64,000 nucleotides of DNA from Bradyrhizobium sp. Ce-3 (lineage in GTDB: Bacteria > Pseudomonadota > Alphaproteobacteria > Rhizobiales > Xanthobacteraceae), in NCBI RefSeq assembly GCF_022835695.1, contig NZ_BQUV01000005.1, forward strand, positions 434,001 through 498,000. Reading direction: 5' to 3'. A program made the position numbers and the translations under genes. The notes under the pieces were generated by a model. It had not been told where the DNA came from and did not search any database. It worked only from the letters and a program-made list of their open reading frames with translations. Each line of letters starts with the position of its first letter. Positions within the stretch are counted from its first letter, which is position 1. Positions 27,607 through 35,310 of this stretch are shown here, piece by piece.

Positions 27607-28512
27607 ATGGAGCTGCGACACCTTCGTTACTTCGTCGCCGTGGCCGAAGAGGGCAGCTTCTCGGTTGCGGCCGAAAAGCGCCTGCACACCGCGCAGCCAT
27701 CACTGAGCCGTCAGATCCACGATCTCGAACTGGAGCTCGGCGTGCAGCTGTTCGTGCGCGGACCGCGCGGCGTCGAACTGACTCCATCCGGGCGCGTGTT
27801 CCTTGACCATGCCCGAGTGGCCCTGCTGCAAGTCGAGGCCGCGGCGGAAGCCGCGCGACGCGCTGCTCGACCGGAGAAATCGGCCATCACGATCGGATTT
27901 CTCACTGGCTACGAAATGGATTGGCTTCCGGCCGTGATGGGTATCCTGCGCAGCAAGCTGCAAAGCACCGAGATCACGATTCGTAGCGAAGACTCGCCCG
28001 ACCTGGCCGCCGGACTGGTGCGCGGCACGATCGACCTGGCGTTCCTGCGTCCGGAGAAGCACGCAACAGGCTTGCAGTTCAAGTTGCTAAGACAGGATCC
28101 GGTGCTGGCTTTCATGCCTCGCGACCATCGACTCGCCGAGCGCAGCTCGATCAGGCCCCAGGATTTGGCGAATGAAGTGTATGTCGGCGTGTCCCCGGTG
28201 CGGGCGCTGGTCTTGCGAACCGCGATAGAGGCGTTCTTCAAGCGCCACGGACTGACGATCAAACCTGCGCATCAGGCAGAAAATCTGGCAATGGCGGTCT
28301 CACTGATCGCCTCGACTGGCGGCATCAGCCTGCTTCCGCTCTATGCGCAAAATCTGCTGCCGAAAACCATCGTCAGCCGCCCGATACAGGGAGCACCGAT
28401 GGTCGATCTGGTGATCGGTTACAACGAGGCTAACGGCTCACTGATGCTGAAGTTTCTGCTCTCAAAGCTGGATGAGATCAAGTTTCAGGTCTCTAGTCGC
28501 GATGGCAGATGA
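27607..28512 (+). CDS. LysR-family transcriptional regulator
   Basis: A 301-residue LTTR. The N-terminal winged HTH is clear (LRHLRYFVAVAEEGSFSVAA, then AQPSLSRQIHDLELELGVQLF), followed by a linker helix and the periplasmic-binding-protein-like effector domain. It is divergent from the SDR/SDR/GST operon across a 176-bp intergenic region, the standard LysR arrangement, so it likely activates that operon in response to a small inducer. It resembles HcaR/CatR-type regulators of aromatic metabolism in general form, but the effector cannot be read from sequence. Confidence 0.92.
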   Translation: MELRHLRYFVAVAEEGSFSVAAEKRLHTAQPSLSRQIHDLELELGVQLFVRGPRGVELTPSGRVFLDHARVALLQVEAAAEAARRAARPEKSAITIGFLTGYEMDWLPAVMGILRSKLQSTEITIRSEDSPDLAAGLVRGTIDLAFLRPEKHATGLQFKLLRQDPVLAFMPRDHRLAERSSIRPQDLANEVYVGVSPVRALVLRTAIEAFFKRHGLTIKPAHQAENLAMAVSLIASTGGISLLPLYAQNLLPKTIVSRPIQGAPMVDLVIGYNEANGSLMLKFLLSKLDEIKFQVSSRDGR

Positions 28513-29339
28513 TCGCCGGATCCCAGTAACCCAGGTCAAATCATCAGGATTCGGCCTCGCTGATGATCGGGAGAGACGAATGGTGGCTCAGAAATCTGCT
28601 TTGGGCCAGAAGCTGAAGAATTCGACGTGAGCACAATGCGTCCGCTTTTCGGTCCATAGCGACCAATCGCCGCCGGCCAGCGCCTCATTGAGCCTGACCG
28701 CGCTGGTCGCGGCTACCCCTTCTTGGGTAAGAAACGTTTGCGGGGCAACGGAGTTTTCTATTCGTCAGGATTTTGCACTTTACATCCTGGGGCTAGAGCC
28801 AACGCTGCCCGCGTGCATTTTAAGCGGGCGGCGTTGTGCCCTGGTCGTAACCGGCGCGCGGCCAGGGCAGTGATGCTCATGATGGCAATCGTGAGAAATA
28901 CATCGCTCGTCGAAAGACGCTCATGATGCGCCTCGCGTCTGCGGAGCGGCAATAACAATGCACCTACGTCGAAAACGTTTGGTTCCGTCGGTGACGAGCG
29001 GCTTCGCTACTGTTCCACTCGAGATGCGTCGCCGATGGCTGCGAGACTGCGGGGGTTGCTGAACAGACTTGTCGAACTCGATGGCGCCAGCGGGTCTAGG
29101 GCAGGAGAGAGGCGAGTTCGGTGCGATGCACAGGCGGAATGGCCCGGATACCGGAACCAACCCCGCTTTGACGAATTACAACAGCAGAACCGGCCGTCCT
29201 CCGGCAGAGAACCGCTGGCTCTAGCTCGCGGCCGGTCGCCCAGCTCTCAACCTGAGACTCGCAAACGGGCGACCGGCGCGGGTCCCCTCCGGACTGTTAC
29301 GCATAGTGTTAGGCTGCCTGCCGATCTCCGTAGACTGCT
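28513..29339. other. Long gene-free interval (827 bp)
   Basis: No supported gene on either strand. It contains repeat copy C (28603-28670). The remaining short open frames have no recognisable domain, weak start contexts and no consistent codon bias. Composition is less GC-rich than the core, fitting accessory DNA. Confidence 0.5.
28603..28670. repeat. Dispersed 53-bp repeat, copy C with left extension
   Basis: GGGCCAGAAGCTGAAGAATT followed by CGACGTGAGCACAATGCGTC and the CATAGCGACCAATCGC end. It is closest to copy A in the core and to copy B in the left extension. It lies about 90 bp after the LysR stop codon. Confidence 0.6.
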
Positions 29340-29945
29340 CTAGGCGCTTCGTCTTGCCCCGGTCATCATCAGACTTTCAAGCTCTCGGACGGCCGCTTCT
29401 TCGGTGACGCCGTCGACAACGGCAACCTCTCCCGACAGCCGCTCGAGTGCGGCCGCATAAAGCTGTCGTTCGCTGTAGCTTTGACCGGAATTGAACTCCG
29501 GCCGATAGAGATCGCGCATCGCTTCTGCGATGGCGAGAATATCTCCCGACTTGATCTTGCTCTCATACTCCTGAGCAAGCCGGGGCCAATTGCCACGCGC
29601 TCTGCGAGGCGCTTGACTGAGGATGCTTCGTGCGTGCTGGACGGCAGCTGGATCGGAAAGCGCACGCATCCCGACGCTCGCCGCTTTTCTTGTAGGAACT
29701 CGTAGCGTCATTTTGCTTTTCGCAAAGTAGACGACAAAGAACTCAAGCTGGGCTCCTGCCACTGCCTGTTCCTCGATCGCGACAATCTGGCCGACGCCGT
29801 GAGCCGGGTACACGATCAGATCAGTTGCCTTGAAGCCAAAGCGCGTCTCGATGCTACCGCTCCGACTCGTTTGATCGTCGGAAGCCACCGGTATGGAATG
29901 CGCAGGATTCGAACGATTAGATTGCGATTGACTGCTAAAATTCAT
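29340..29945 (-). CDS. CarD-family transcription regulator (accessory paralog)
   Basis: About 201 residues if begun at the ATG at 29945; the frame stays open to 30005. The first 35 residues are Ser/Asn-rich and poorly conserved. The CarD_CdnL_TRCF domain follows: FKATDLIVYPAHGVGQIVAIEEQ, LEFFVVYF and MTLRVPT. A helical C-terminal domain then has the family's NWPRLAQEYESKIKSGD and EAMRDLYR. CarD binds the RNA polymerase beta subunit and stabilises open complexes. The odd N-terminus and position among accessory genes suggest a second, specialised copy rather than the housekeeping one. Confidence 0.85.
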   Translation of the reverse strand: MNFSSQSQSNRSNPAHSIPVASDDQTSRSGSIETRFGFKATDLIVYPAHGVGQIVAIEEQAVAGAQLEFFVVYFAKSKMTLRVPTRKAASVGMRALSDPAAVQHARSILSQAPRRARGNWPRLAQEYESKIKSGDILAIAEAMRDLYRPEFNSGQSYSERQLYAAALERLSGEVAVVDGVTEEAAVRELESLMMTGARRSA

Positions 29946-30294
29946 TTGGTGATTTGCCCCGCGGCTCGAGGGAATTGGCTCCATTGCCATTCCCGCTGTA
30001 ATCAATCCGCACGCCAGAACGAAAATGCTGAACTCAAAATCATTGATTTACAGCCCTTACCAATAGGCCGCGAGCGCGAGCGCCGCCACGAGAAATGCGA
30101 TCGGCTGACATTCCCTTCGATCGCTGTGGTTTCTTGGCAACTTGTTCCCTATCGAGGAATCAGCGGAGCACATTTGGCTTGAAAGGCGACGCCCGGTGGT
30201 CGCTTCAGAATCCGCTCAGCGCGATAACTCCTGCGCCGGAAAATCTCCAGAGAAATGAAGCGCCAATCCAGACGGCCGGCCGGAGTGGCACCTG
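29946..30294. other. Gene-free interval between CarD and secreted-protein genes
   Basis: About 350 bp. It should contain the promoter of the CarD-like gene. I see no gene or clear regulatory palindrome. Confidence 0.4.
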
Positions 30295-30816
30295 TTACTT
30301 GCAGCCGCGGCAAATCGTGAGCTTGCCGTTCAGCTTGTCGTCGTCCCCGGGATCGACCGATTGGTGCCCAGGGACACGATCTGCTTCTTGATCGAGCTTG
30401 GGCTGCTTTGCCCGGTGCGATCGGACGGGGCGCGTCGTCCGGCTTGACGTGTCGTCGTCGATGTCGACGCTAAAACCATCGTAATCGGGGGCCGGTTTAG
30501 CCGACGCCCGCGACCTGTCGATTACTTGTGCCTGCGAAACACTGTCGGACTCCGACGGCCTATGTTCGACAGGTGCAGATCGTCGGACAGTGGAGCGTGG
30601 CGGCAAATCTTCAGCGGCTCGAGGCAGTACCGAGCTCTTGGCGGTCGCGGTCGGCGGCCACGCGCTGTTGGTTGCGGCCGGAGATGCCGATCCCTCATTC
30701 GACGGCGATGGCGCAAGCGAAAGCGGAGGATGAAGCGAGGTCTGACATCTCGCGCTGTCTTGCGACCAAACTCCCGCGGCCAATAAACCAAGGGCAAACA
30801 GTGCGGTGTTATTCAT
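30295..30816 (-). CDS. Secreted proline/serine-rich protein of unknown function
   Basis: About 173 residues from the ATG at 30816 (MNNTALFALGLLAAGVWSQD gives a signal-peptide-like start). The mature chain is low complexity: Pro/Ser/Ala-rich, then an acidic patch (VDIDDDTSS), a basic patch (RPVRSHRAKQPK) and a C-terminus ending TICRGCK with two Cys. No domain is recognised. It may be disordered and exported. The coding call rests on the signal peptide and the sensible length only. Confidence 0.5.
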   Translation of the reverse strand: MNNTALFALGLLAAGVWSQDSARCQTSLHPPLSLAPSPSNEGSASPAATNSAWPPTATAKSSVLPRAAEDLPPRSTVRRSAPVEHRPSESDSVSQAQVIDRSRASAKPAPDYDGFSVDIDDDTSSRTTRPVRSHRAKQPKLDQEADRVPGHQSVDPGDDDKLNGKLTICRGCK

Positions 30817-30937
30817 TGCTCGTCCTGCAATCACTTGGAATGAAGCATTGATCGCGTGACTTCCATGCAGAGCAAACACCGGCGGCGAGCAAAACGGAAC
30901 CCGTTCGTCGCGGGGCCATCCGAGGGGCGTCTGCACA

Positions 30938-31011
30938 ATTTCGGAATATTAGAAGAATATCCCTGAGTTGCCCGACGTGTCAAGCCGCCTGGTCGAACGC
31001 CGGCCGCCGCC
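30938..31011. repeat. 74-bp direct repeat, left copy
   Basis: Begins ATTTCGGAATATTAGAAGAA and ends GAACGCCGGCCGCCGCC. It matches 40744-40817 in 73 of 74 positions in the same orientation (by eye). The two copies bound a 9.7-kb block. The element resembles a dispersed intergenic repeat of bradyrhizobia (recalled), so it may be a shared repeat rather than an insertion footprint. Confidence 0.8.
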
Positions 31012-31041
31012 AGGAGGCGCTCCCGTAAACCCGTTGCGATG

Positions 31042-31470
31042 CTATGTGCGCCGCTGGGGGTTCCACGCCTTATGCACGAACTCGAGGCGGTTGCCGTCAA
31101 AGTCCGCGACATTGGCGGCGTAGTAGCCGGAGGCGAAGTAGGTGCGATCCGCCGGTTTGCCCTCGTCGGTGCCTCCAGCTTTGATTGTCGCTGCATAAGC
31201 TGCGTCGACCAGTTCATTTGTGTCGCAGACAATCCCGAGATACAGCCCGGTCTCGCCGGGCTTGCGTTGACGTAGCCAGATGCTTGATCCGACCGCCTTT
31301 CCGCTGCCGTAGACGTCGTCTCCGATTCCGTAGAGATCAGGGACGCCCTCGGGGCCCGAAGCTGAGTCGTAGTTACCGAAGATCCTCCAGCCGAGCGGCT
31401 TCAGGGCTTCAGAGTAAAAGGCCAATGACTCGTCGATGTTGGTGACGGATATGTAAACGTGGTCAATCAT
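31042..31470 (-). CDS. VOC-family (glyoxalase/dioxygenase fold) protein
   Basis: A 142-residue single VOC module: MIDHVYISVTNIDESLAFYS start, a beta-alpha-beta repeat, and YYAANVADFDGNRLEFVHKA at the end. The metal-ligand positions His4 and Glu near residue 133 are kept. Such proteins act as glyoxalases, extradiol dioxygenases or drug-binding proteins. It stands next to the decarboxylase/efflux operon and on the same strand but 114 bp away, so transcription with it is uncertain. Confidence 0.88.
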   Translation of the reverse strand: MIDHVYISVTNIDESLAFYSEALKPLGWRIFGNYDSASGPEGVPDLYGIGDDVYGSGKAVGSSIWLRQRKPGETGLYLGIVCDTNELVDAAYAATIKAGGTDEGKPADRTYFASGYYAANVADFDGNRLEFVHKAWNPQRRT

Positions 31471-31583
31471 CCGGTCCTCTTGTAGCTCTTGTTGGTGGCA
31501 AGCTGCGTGTGGGTGAGCTTCGGTGATCTTGTTGACGGGGCCGTGAGGGCGTGAGCCATATTATTCGCGATCACACCAGCGAT

Positions 31584-31910
31584 CTAGGCGCCGCGATCTG
31601 CCGCATCTACATCGATCGCCGAAGATCCTTCAATCAAGACTGCCGGCTCATCATACCCTTTGCGACTGCTGTAAAAAAGAAGCGCCATCAATCCGATGCC
31701 GACAAGCAAGGAGAAAATGACGCCGAACCCCATCGCGACATAACCCGAAGTTGGCACGTCGGCATCTCCGAGGGACCAACCGAGATAGGCGACGACGCCA
31801 GTCGCGACCAAGAGCAACGACAACACCGTGAGCACAATCCATGTACCAATGCTGTTCCGATGTACAGTTGGTGGTTCGCTTGATAGCTCGTCGGCGGCCT
31901 TATCGCTCAT
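31584..31910 (-). CDS. Small two-helix membrane protein
   Basis: About 108 residues from the ATG at 31910 (MSDKAADELSSEPP). Two hydrophobic segments (WIVLTVLSLLLVATGVVAYL and YVAMGFGVIFSLLVGIGLMA) are followed by a short polar tail ending DAADRGA. No family is recognised. It overlaps by 11 bp the end of the short oxidoreductase remnant upstream and is the last gene of the minus-strand decarboxylase/efflux series. Confidence 0.65.
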   Translation of the reverse strand: MSDKAADELSSEPPTVHRNSIGTWIVLTVLSLLLVATGVVAYLGWSLGDADVPTSGYVAMGFGVIFSLLVGIGLMALLFYSSRKGYDEPAVLIEGSSAIDVDAADRGA

Positions 31911-32097
31911 AGGAGGTCCTCCCCAATATGGGCGCGGGTTTACCGCCGCCGACCGTTGCCCGGGCGGTCTCAGCGTTCTGCGCGCCGTTGCTTTCGACCG
32001 CATGGAGTCCCCTGGCGGCGAACAGCGAGATCCGGATCGCCCCGGTGACACCGGTACCGATGACGGCGATGCGGCGACTGGGCTTGGTGTCGGTCAT
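31900..32097 (-). pseudogene. Remnant of an FAD/NAD(P)-binding oxidoreductase N-terminus
   Basis: A 65-codon frame begins with a textbook Rossmann motif (RRIAVIGTGVTGAIRISLFAA, GxGxxG followed by a helix) and then degenerates into non-homologous sequence and stops. Its ATG overlaps the stop of the decarboxylase gene as ATGA (32094-32097), so it would be translationally coupled. It looks like the 5' stub of a flavoprotein gene whose remainder was deleted and replaced by the small membrane-protein gene. Confidence 0.5.
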
Positions 32098-33884
32098 GAA
32101 AGTTCTCCGATGCGTTCTTCAGATTTTGGCATCGGTACCGCCGGAGTGTTTCCTTCACTGGGTCGGCCAGCGTCGAGTGTAGCCGGCCGAAGCTGCAAGT
32201 TGTCGCGCCGCTGCGGGCCGCGAGGGCCGTAGTCGAGGTCGGCCCCCTTGTTGCTGCTGACGATGACCGCAGCAGGAGCGTCGTGGGGATCCATGATCGA
32301 CTCGACGAAGATCATCGCGTCATTCGGTGCGTTGAGGACATTTTGGAGATCCCCGGTAGTCTTAACGACGAACGAGCGTGCCGACGTGTCGGGACGGAGC
32401 ACTTTCGGCAGATCGGCATAGGACCAGTTGGCGATGTCGTTGTAGGGCTCGTCTTGGCCGATATAGCCTCGTTCGATCGTGTATCCGCCGTTGTTGATCA
32501 GGAAGATCACCGGCTTGTGGTCGTGTCGCAGAATGGTCGACAGCTCCTGCGCAGTGACCTGGAACGAGCCATCGCCGACGAACAGCAGGTGACGACGGTG
32601 CGGCGCCGCGGTCATTGCACCAAGCAAGGCTCCGACCGAGTAACCGATCGATCCCCAGTTGATTGACCCGATGAAGGTGCAATCTCTCGGAAGTTTCAGG
32701 CCCAGGAGAACGAATGACGTGCCATTGTCGACATACAGGACGTCCCCGGGTCGAACATAGCTCTGGATGGCTCGCCAATAGGCAGCCTGGGTCAGTTTGG
32801 CGGACCCGTTGGCCTGAGTGCCTGCTACGGCAGGCGCGACATGATGCCCGGCGCGGCCTTTGACGGGTTGGATCGTGTCGATCACGCCGCGGAGGACCTC
32901 CTTGAGCGTCACCGCCTGATAGTTCTCATCACCCACGTCCACCGAATGGCCACGCGCGTGGATCGTGTCGGCCGGCAATGAAGCCGTGAAATCGCCGGTG
33001 GTCACCTCGATCGGCCGGTAACCGATCGAGAGCAGGCAGTCGCTGCTCTCGATCGCCTCGCGTACGCCTGGCTCGCTTGCCTTGCCGCCGTAGATGCCGA
33101 GGTAATGCGGGAACGTCTCGTCGATCACGGCCTTGGCTGCATTGATGACCGCCACTGGAGCCTGCATCTTCGCGGCCAGGTCCATGAGTTCAGACGCGAC
33201 GCCAAAGCGGTCCGCGTCCGCATCAACGAGGATCGCCGGCGACGTAGCGGCGGACAGTCGCGCCGCGATAGCGGCAATGCACGAACGCAGCCGTTCCGGA
33301 TCGCTCGGCGGTTCGGCGAGCACGAGCGGTTCTGCCGGAACCTCGATCTCGAGGTACGCGATGTCGGACGGCAGTTCCATGTACACGGGAAGCTTTTCCC
33401 GCCACGCGGTCAGGATCAGCCGATCGATCTCGGTGGCGGCGTTGCGCGGAGTGATCCTGGCCCGCGCGACGGTGACTTGCGCGTAGGCGTCAAGAAAGTG
33501 ATCAAAAGTCCCATCGGCCATCGTGTGGTGCATTCCCAAACCACGGTCAATGGACCTGAGCGGTATCGATCCGCAGATGCAGATGACCGGGACATGCTCG
33601 CTGTATGAGCCGCCGACACCATTGATCGCGCTCAGGGCGCCGACGCCGTTCGTCACGAGGAGTGCGCCGAGGCCGTTCAGCCGCGCATAGCCGTCTGCCG
33701 CGTAGGACGCGGTCAGCTCTCCGGTCGTGCCGATCCATTTCAGTGTGCCGGTGTCCTGAAGCTGCTGCAACAGCGTCAGATTGTAGTCGCCGGGAACGCC
33801 GAACAAATGTTGGATTCCGGCCTCCTCGAGACGGCGAAGCAGGAAGTCACCGATCGTCATTCGCTGAGTGGGGCTATTGGACAT
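32094..33884 (-). CDS. ThDP-dependent 2-oxo acid decarboxylase (pyruvate/indolepyruvate decarboxylase family)
   Basis: A 596-residue enzyme of the PDC/IPDC branch. The visible ThDP catalytic features are Glu56 (TTGELTASYAADG), the twin His pair 119-120 (GLGMHHTMADG) typical of decarboxylases, the Mg-ThDP motif GDGSFQVTAQE ... LINN, and YTIE after it. It should decarboxylate a 2-oxo acid such as pyruvate, indolepyruvate or phenylpyruvate to the aldehyde. A C-terminal extension of about 45 residues is Arg/Pro-rich. It lies 35 bp after the HlyD gene of an aromatic-acid-type efflux trio, which points to an aromatic or organic-acid substrate (inference). Confidence 0.92.
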   Translation of the reverse strand: MSNSPTQRMTIGDFLLRRLEEAGIQHLFGVPGDYNLTLLQQLQDTGTLKWIGTTGELTASYAADGYARLNGLGALLVTNGVGALSAINGVGGSYSEHVPVICICGSIPLRSIDRGLGMHHTMADGTFDHFLDAYAQVTVARARITPRNAATEIDRLILTAWREKLPVYMELPSDIAYLEIEVPAEPLVLAEPPSDPERLRSCIAAIAARLSAATSPAILVDADADRFGVASELMDLAAKMQAPVAVINAAKAVIDETFPHYLGIYGGKASEPGVREAIESSDCLLSIGYRPIEVTTGDFTASLPADTIHARGHSVDVGDENYQAVTLKEVLRGVIDTIQPVKGRAGHHVAPAVAGTQANGSAKLTQAAYWRAIQSYVRPGDVLYVDNGTSFVLLGLKLPRDCTFIGSINWGSIGYSVGALLGAMTAAPHRRHLLFVGDGSFQVTAQELSTILRHDHKPVIFLINNGGYTIERGYIGQDEPYNDIANWSYADLPKVLRPDTSARSFVVKTTGDLQNVLNAPNDAMIFVESIMDPHDAPAAVIVSSNKGADLDYGPRGPQRRDNLQLRPATLDAGRPSEGNTPAVPMPKSEERIGELS

Positions 33885-33919
33885 GAGTCTGTCTCCTCAG
33901 ATTGTTGAGTCAGTGGAAG

Positions 33920-35095
33920 TCACGATGGGGTAGGAATGCAGCCTGGGCGCGCCGGATCTCCGCCGAGTAATCCAGCAAAGCTCCGCTCCAGGTCGGCGCG
34001 TACCCTCTGAAGCAGCGTTTTGCCCTCGTCGTCCTTGCCGTCACGGATCGTGACAGTCGCAGTCAGGCCGGACACCAGCGGCACCCCCGATGGCACCTTG
34101 TCGATCGCAATGCGGACCGGCACGCGTTGTGCCAAGCGTACCCAGGTGTAAACCGGATCGACGTTGGGCAAGCCCTGCGTGGCAGCCGCCGCATTGGATA
34201 CGCTGACCCCACGCGTCACCGTTGCGACGTGGCCAATGATCGGCGCCGGGTAGCCCATCAGCTTGGCCTCGGCGCGGTCACCCACGCAGAATCGGGCCAG
34301 CTTGGTCTCCTCGAAATAGCCGTCGATCCAAAAACTGTCGGTGTCGACGATCGAGATGTTGCTGGTCCCTTGTACCGCGTAGTTTCCCACTCGGAGCAGG
34401 AGATTGGTGACGAACCCGTTCACCGGACTGCGCACCTCGGTACGCCGCAGGTTGATCTCCGCCTGCTTCACCTGTTCTTGAGCCGTGTCCACGACGGCTG
34501 CCGCCTGAACAGCATTTCCCTGGTAGGTCTGCTTCTCTTCGGTGCTCACCGCGAGATCAGACAAGCGCTGCCGTCGTTCGGCCTGCAAATCCTTGACGTC
34601 CCTGTCAGCGATTTTTTGCTGTAGCGACGCCCTGTACGCGCGTAGCGCGATCTCAAAATCGAAGGGCTCGATGACATACAGGATGTCGCCCTTGTGAACG
34701 AATTGATTGTCGACGACCCGCAGCTCCTTGATCTGCCCCGAAATCTGCGGCGCCACGTTGGCAACTTGAACTCGCACGCTCCCATCGCGCGTCCAGGGGG
34801 CGGCATTATACCGATCCCAAGCCACGAGGGCGCTCAGCACCGCAACGATCGCGATGCAGGCTGTAGCCAGTCCGCGCACCAAAAGTCGCAGCGTTCGTGC
34901 GGCGTCGCCTTGCCGCCGTGACATAGGCCGTTCCGGGGGTGAGGACCTCTGTTCGTCGTCTGCATAGTCTTCCGAGATCCGTCGTGCGATCTCGTCGAAC
35001 ACGACCGTTTCACGAGGCGATGCGGGCGAAAACTGCGCTACGCTTGCCTGCGTCGCGTCCTGCTGAATAGCTTCCTCACGAACAATCGCATTCAT
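33920..35095 (-). CDS. HlyD/AaeA-type periplasmic adaptor of an efflux system
   Basis: A 391-residue membrane fusion protein from the ATG at 35095 (GGAGATAGCC upstream). An unusually long cytosolic N-terminus of about 80 residues precedes one membrane anchor (ACIAIVAVLSALVAWDRYN). A biotinyl-lipoyl-like domain follows (VAPQISGQIKELRVVDNQFV, VHKGDILYVIEPFDF), then a helical hairpin and a beta-barrel (VRSPVNGFVTNLLLRVGNY). It bridges the inner-membrane FUSC pump encoded upstream to an outer-membrane channel. The order FUSC / DUF1656 / HlyD copies the aaeB-aaeX-aaeA layout known for aromatic carboxylic acid efflux. Confidence 0.9.
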   Translation of the reverse strand: MNAIVREEAIQQDATQASVAQFSPASPRETVVFDEIARRISEDYADDEQRSSPPERPMSRRQGDAARTLRLLVRGLATACIAIVAVLSALVAWDRYNAAPWTRDGSVRVQVANVAPQISGQIKELRVVDNQFVHKGDILYVIEPFDFEIALRAYRASLQQKIADRDVKDLQAERRQRLSDLAVSTEEKQTYQGNAVQAAAVVDTAQEQVKQAEINLRRTEVRSPVNGFVTNLLLRVGNYAVQGTSNISIVDTDSFWIDGYFEETKLARFCVGDRAEAKLMGYPAPIIGHVATVTRGVSVSNAAAATQGLPNVDPVYTWVRLAQRVPVRIAIDKVPSGVPLVSGLTATVTIRDGKDDEGKTLLQRVRADLERSFAGLLGGDPARPGCIPTPS

Positions 35096-35106
35096 GGCTA
35101 TCTCCT

Positions 35107-35310
35107 TTAGAAAAACAGCATCAACAGGCACAGAATCGTCACAAAGAGACTGAGCTGTGCGACTGCGGCGTGACTGAATAGCTTCGCAAACCCTGCAACA
35201 TGCAGGAGCGGCCGAAGCACGATGACGACAGCAAGCGCTGCCAACAGGTAGGTCACAAAAGGCGCTACCAGCACGCCTCCGACGACCAACTCACCAAAGG
35301 TATGTGCCAT
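35107..35310 (-). CDS. DUF1656 small membrane protein (AaeX-like)
   Basis: A 67-residue protein: MAHTFGELVVGGVLVAPFVTYL then a second hydrophobic helix and an LCLLMLFF end. This is the DUF1656/AaeX pattern, the small component found between FUSC-type pump and HlyD adaptor genes. Its ATG overlaps the stop of the FUSC gene as ATGA, so translation is coupled. Its mechanistic role in the pump is unknown. Confidence 0.88.
   Translation of the reverse strand: MAHTFGELVVGGVLVAPFVTYLLAALAVVIVLRPLLHVAGFAKLFSHAAVAQLSLFVTILCLLMLFF

Noticed and set aside
28688-29343. Short open frames in the 827-bp gap after the LysR gene
   Set aside because: No motif, no good ribosome-binding site and overlapping alternatives on both strands; no frame stands out.
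30286-30302. TGGCACC...CTTGC sequence resembling a -24/-12 promoter
   Set aside because: The spacing is two bases too long and it lies at the 3' end of a minus-strand gene.
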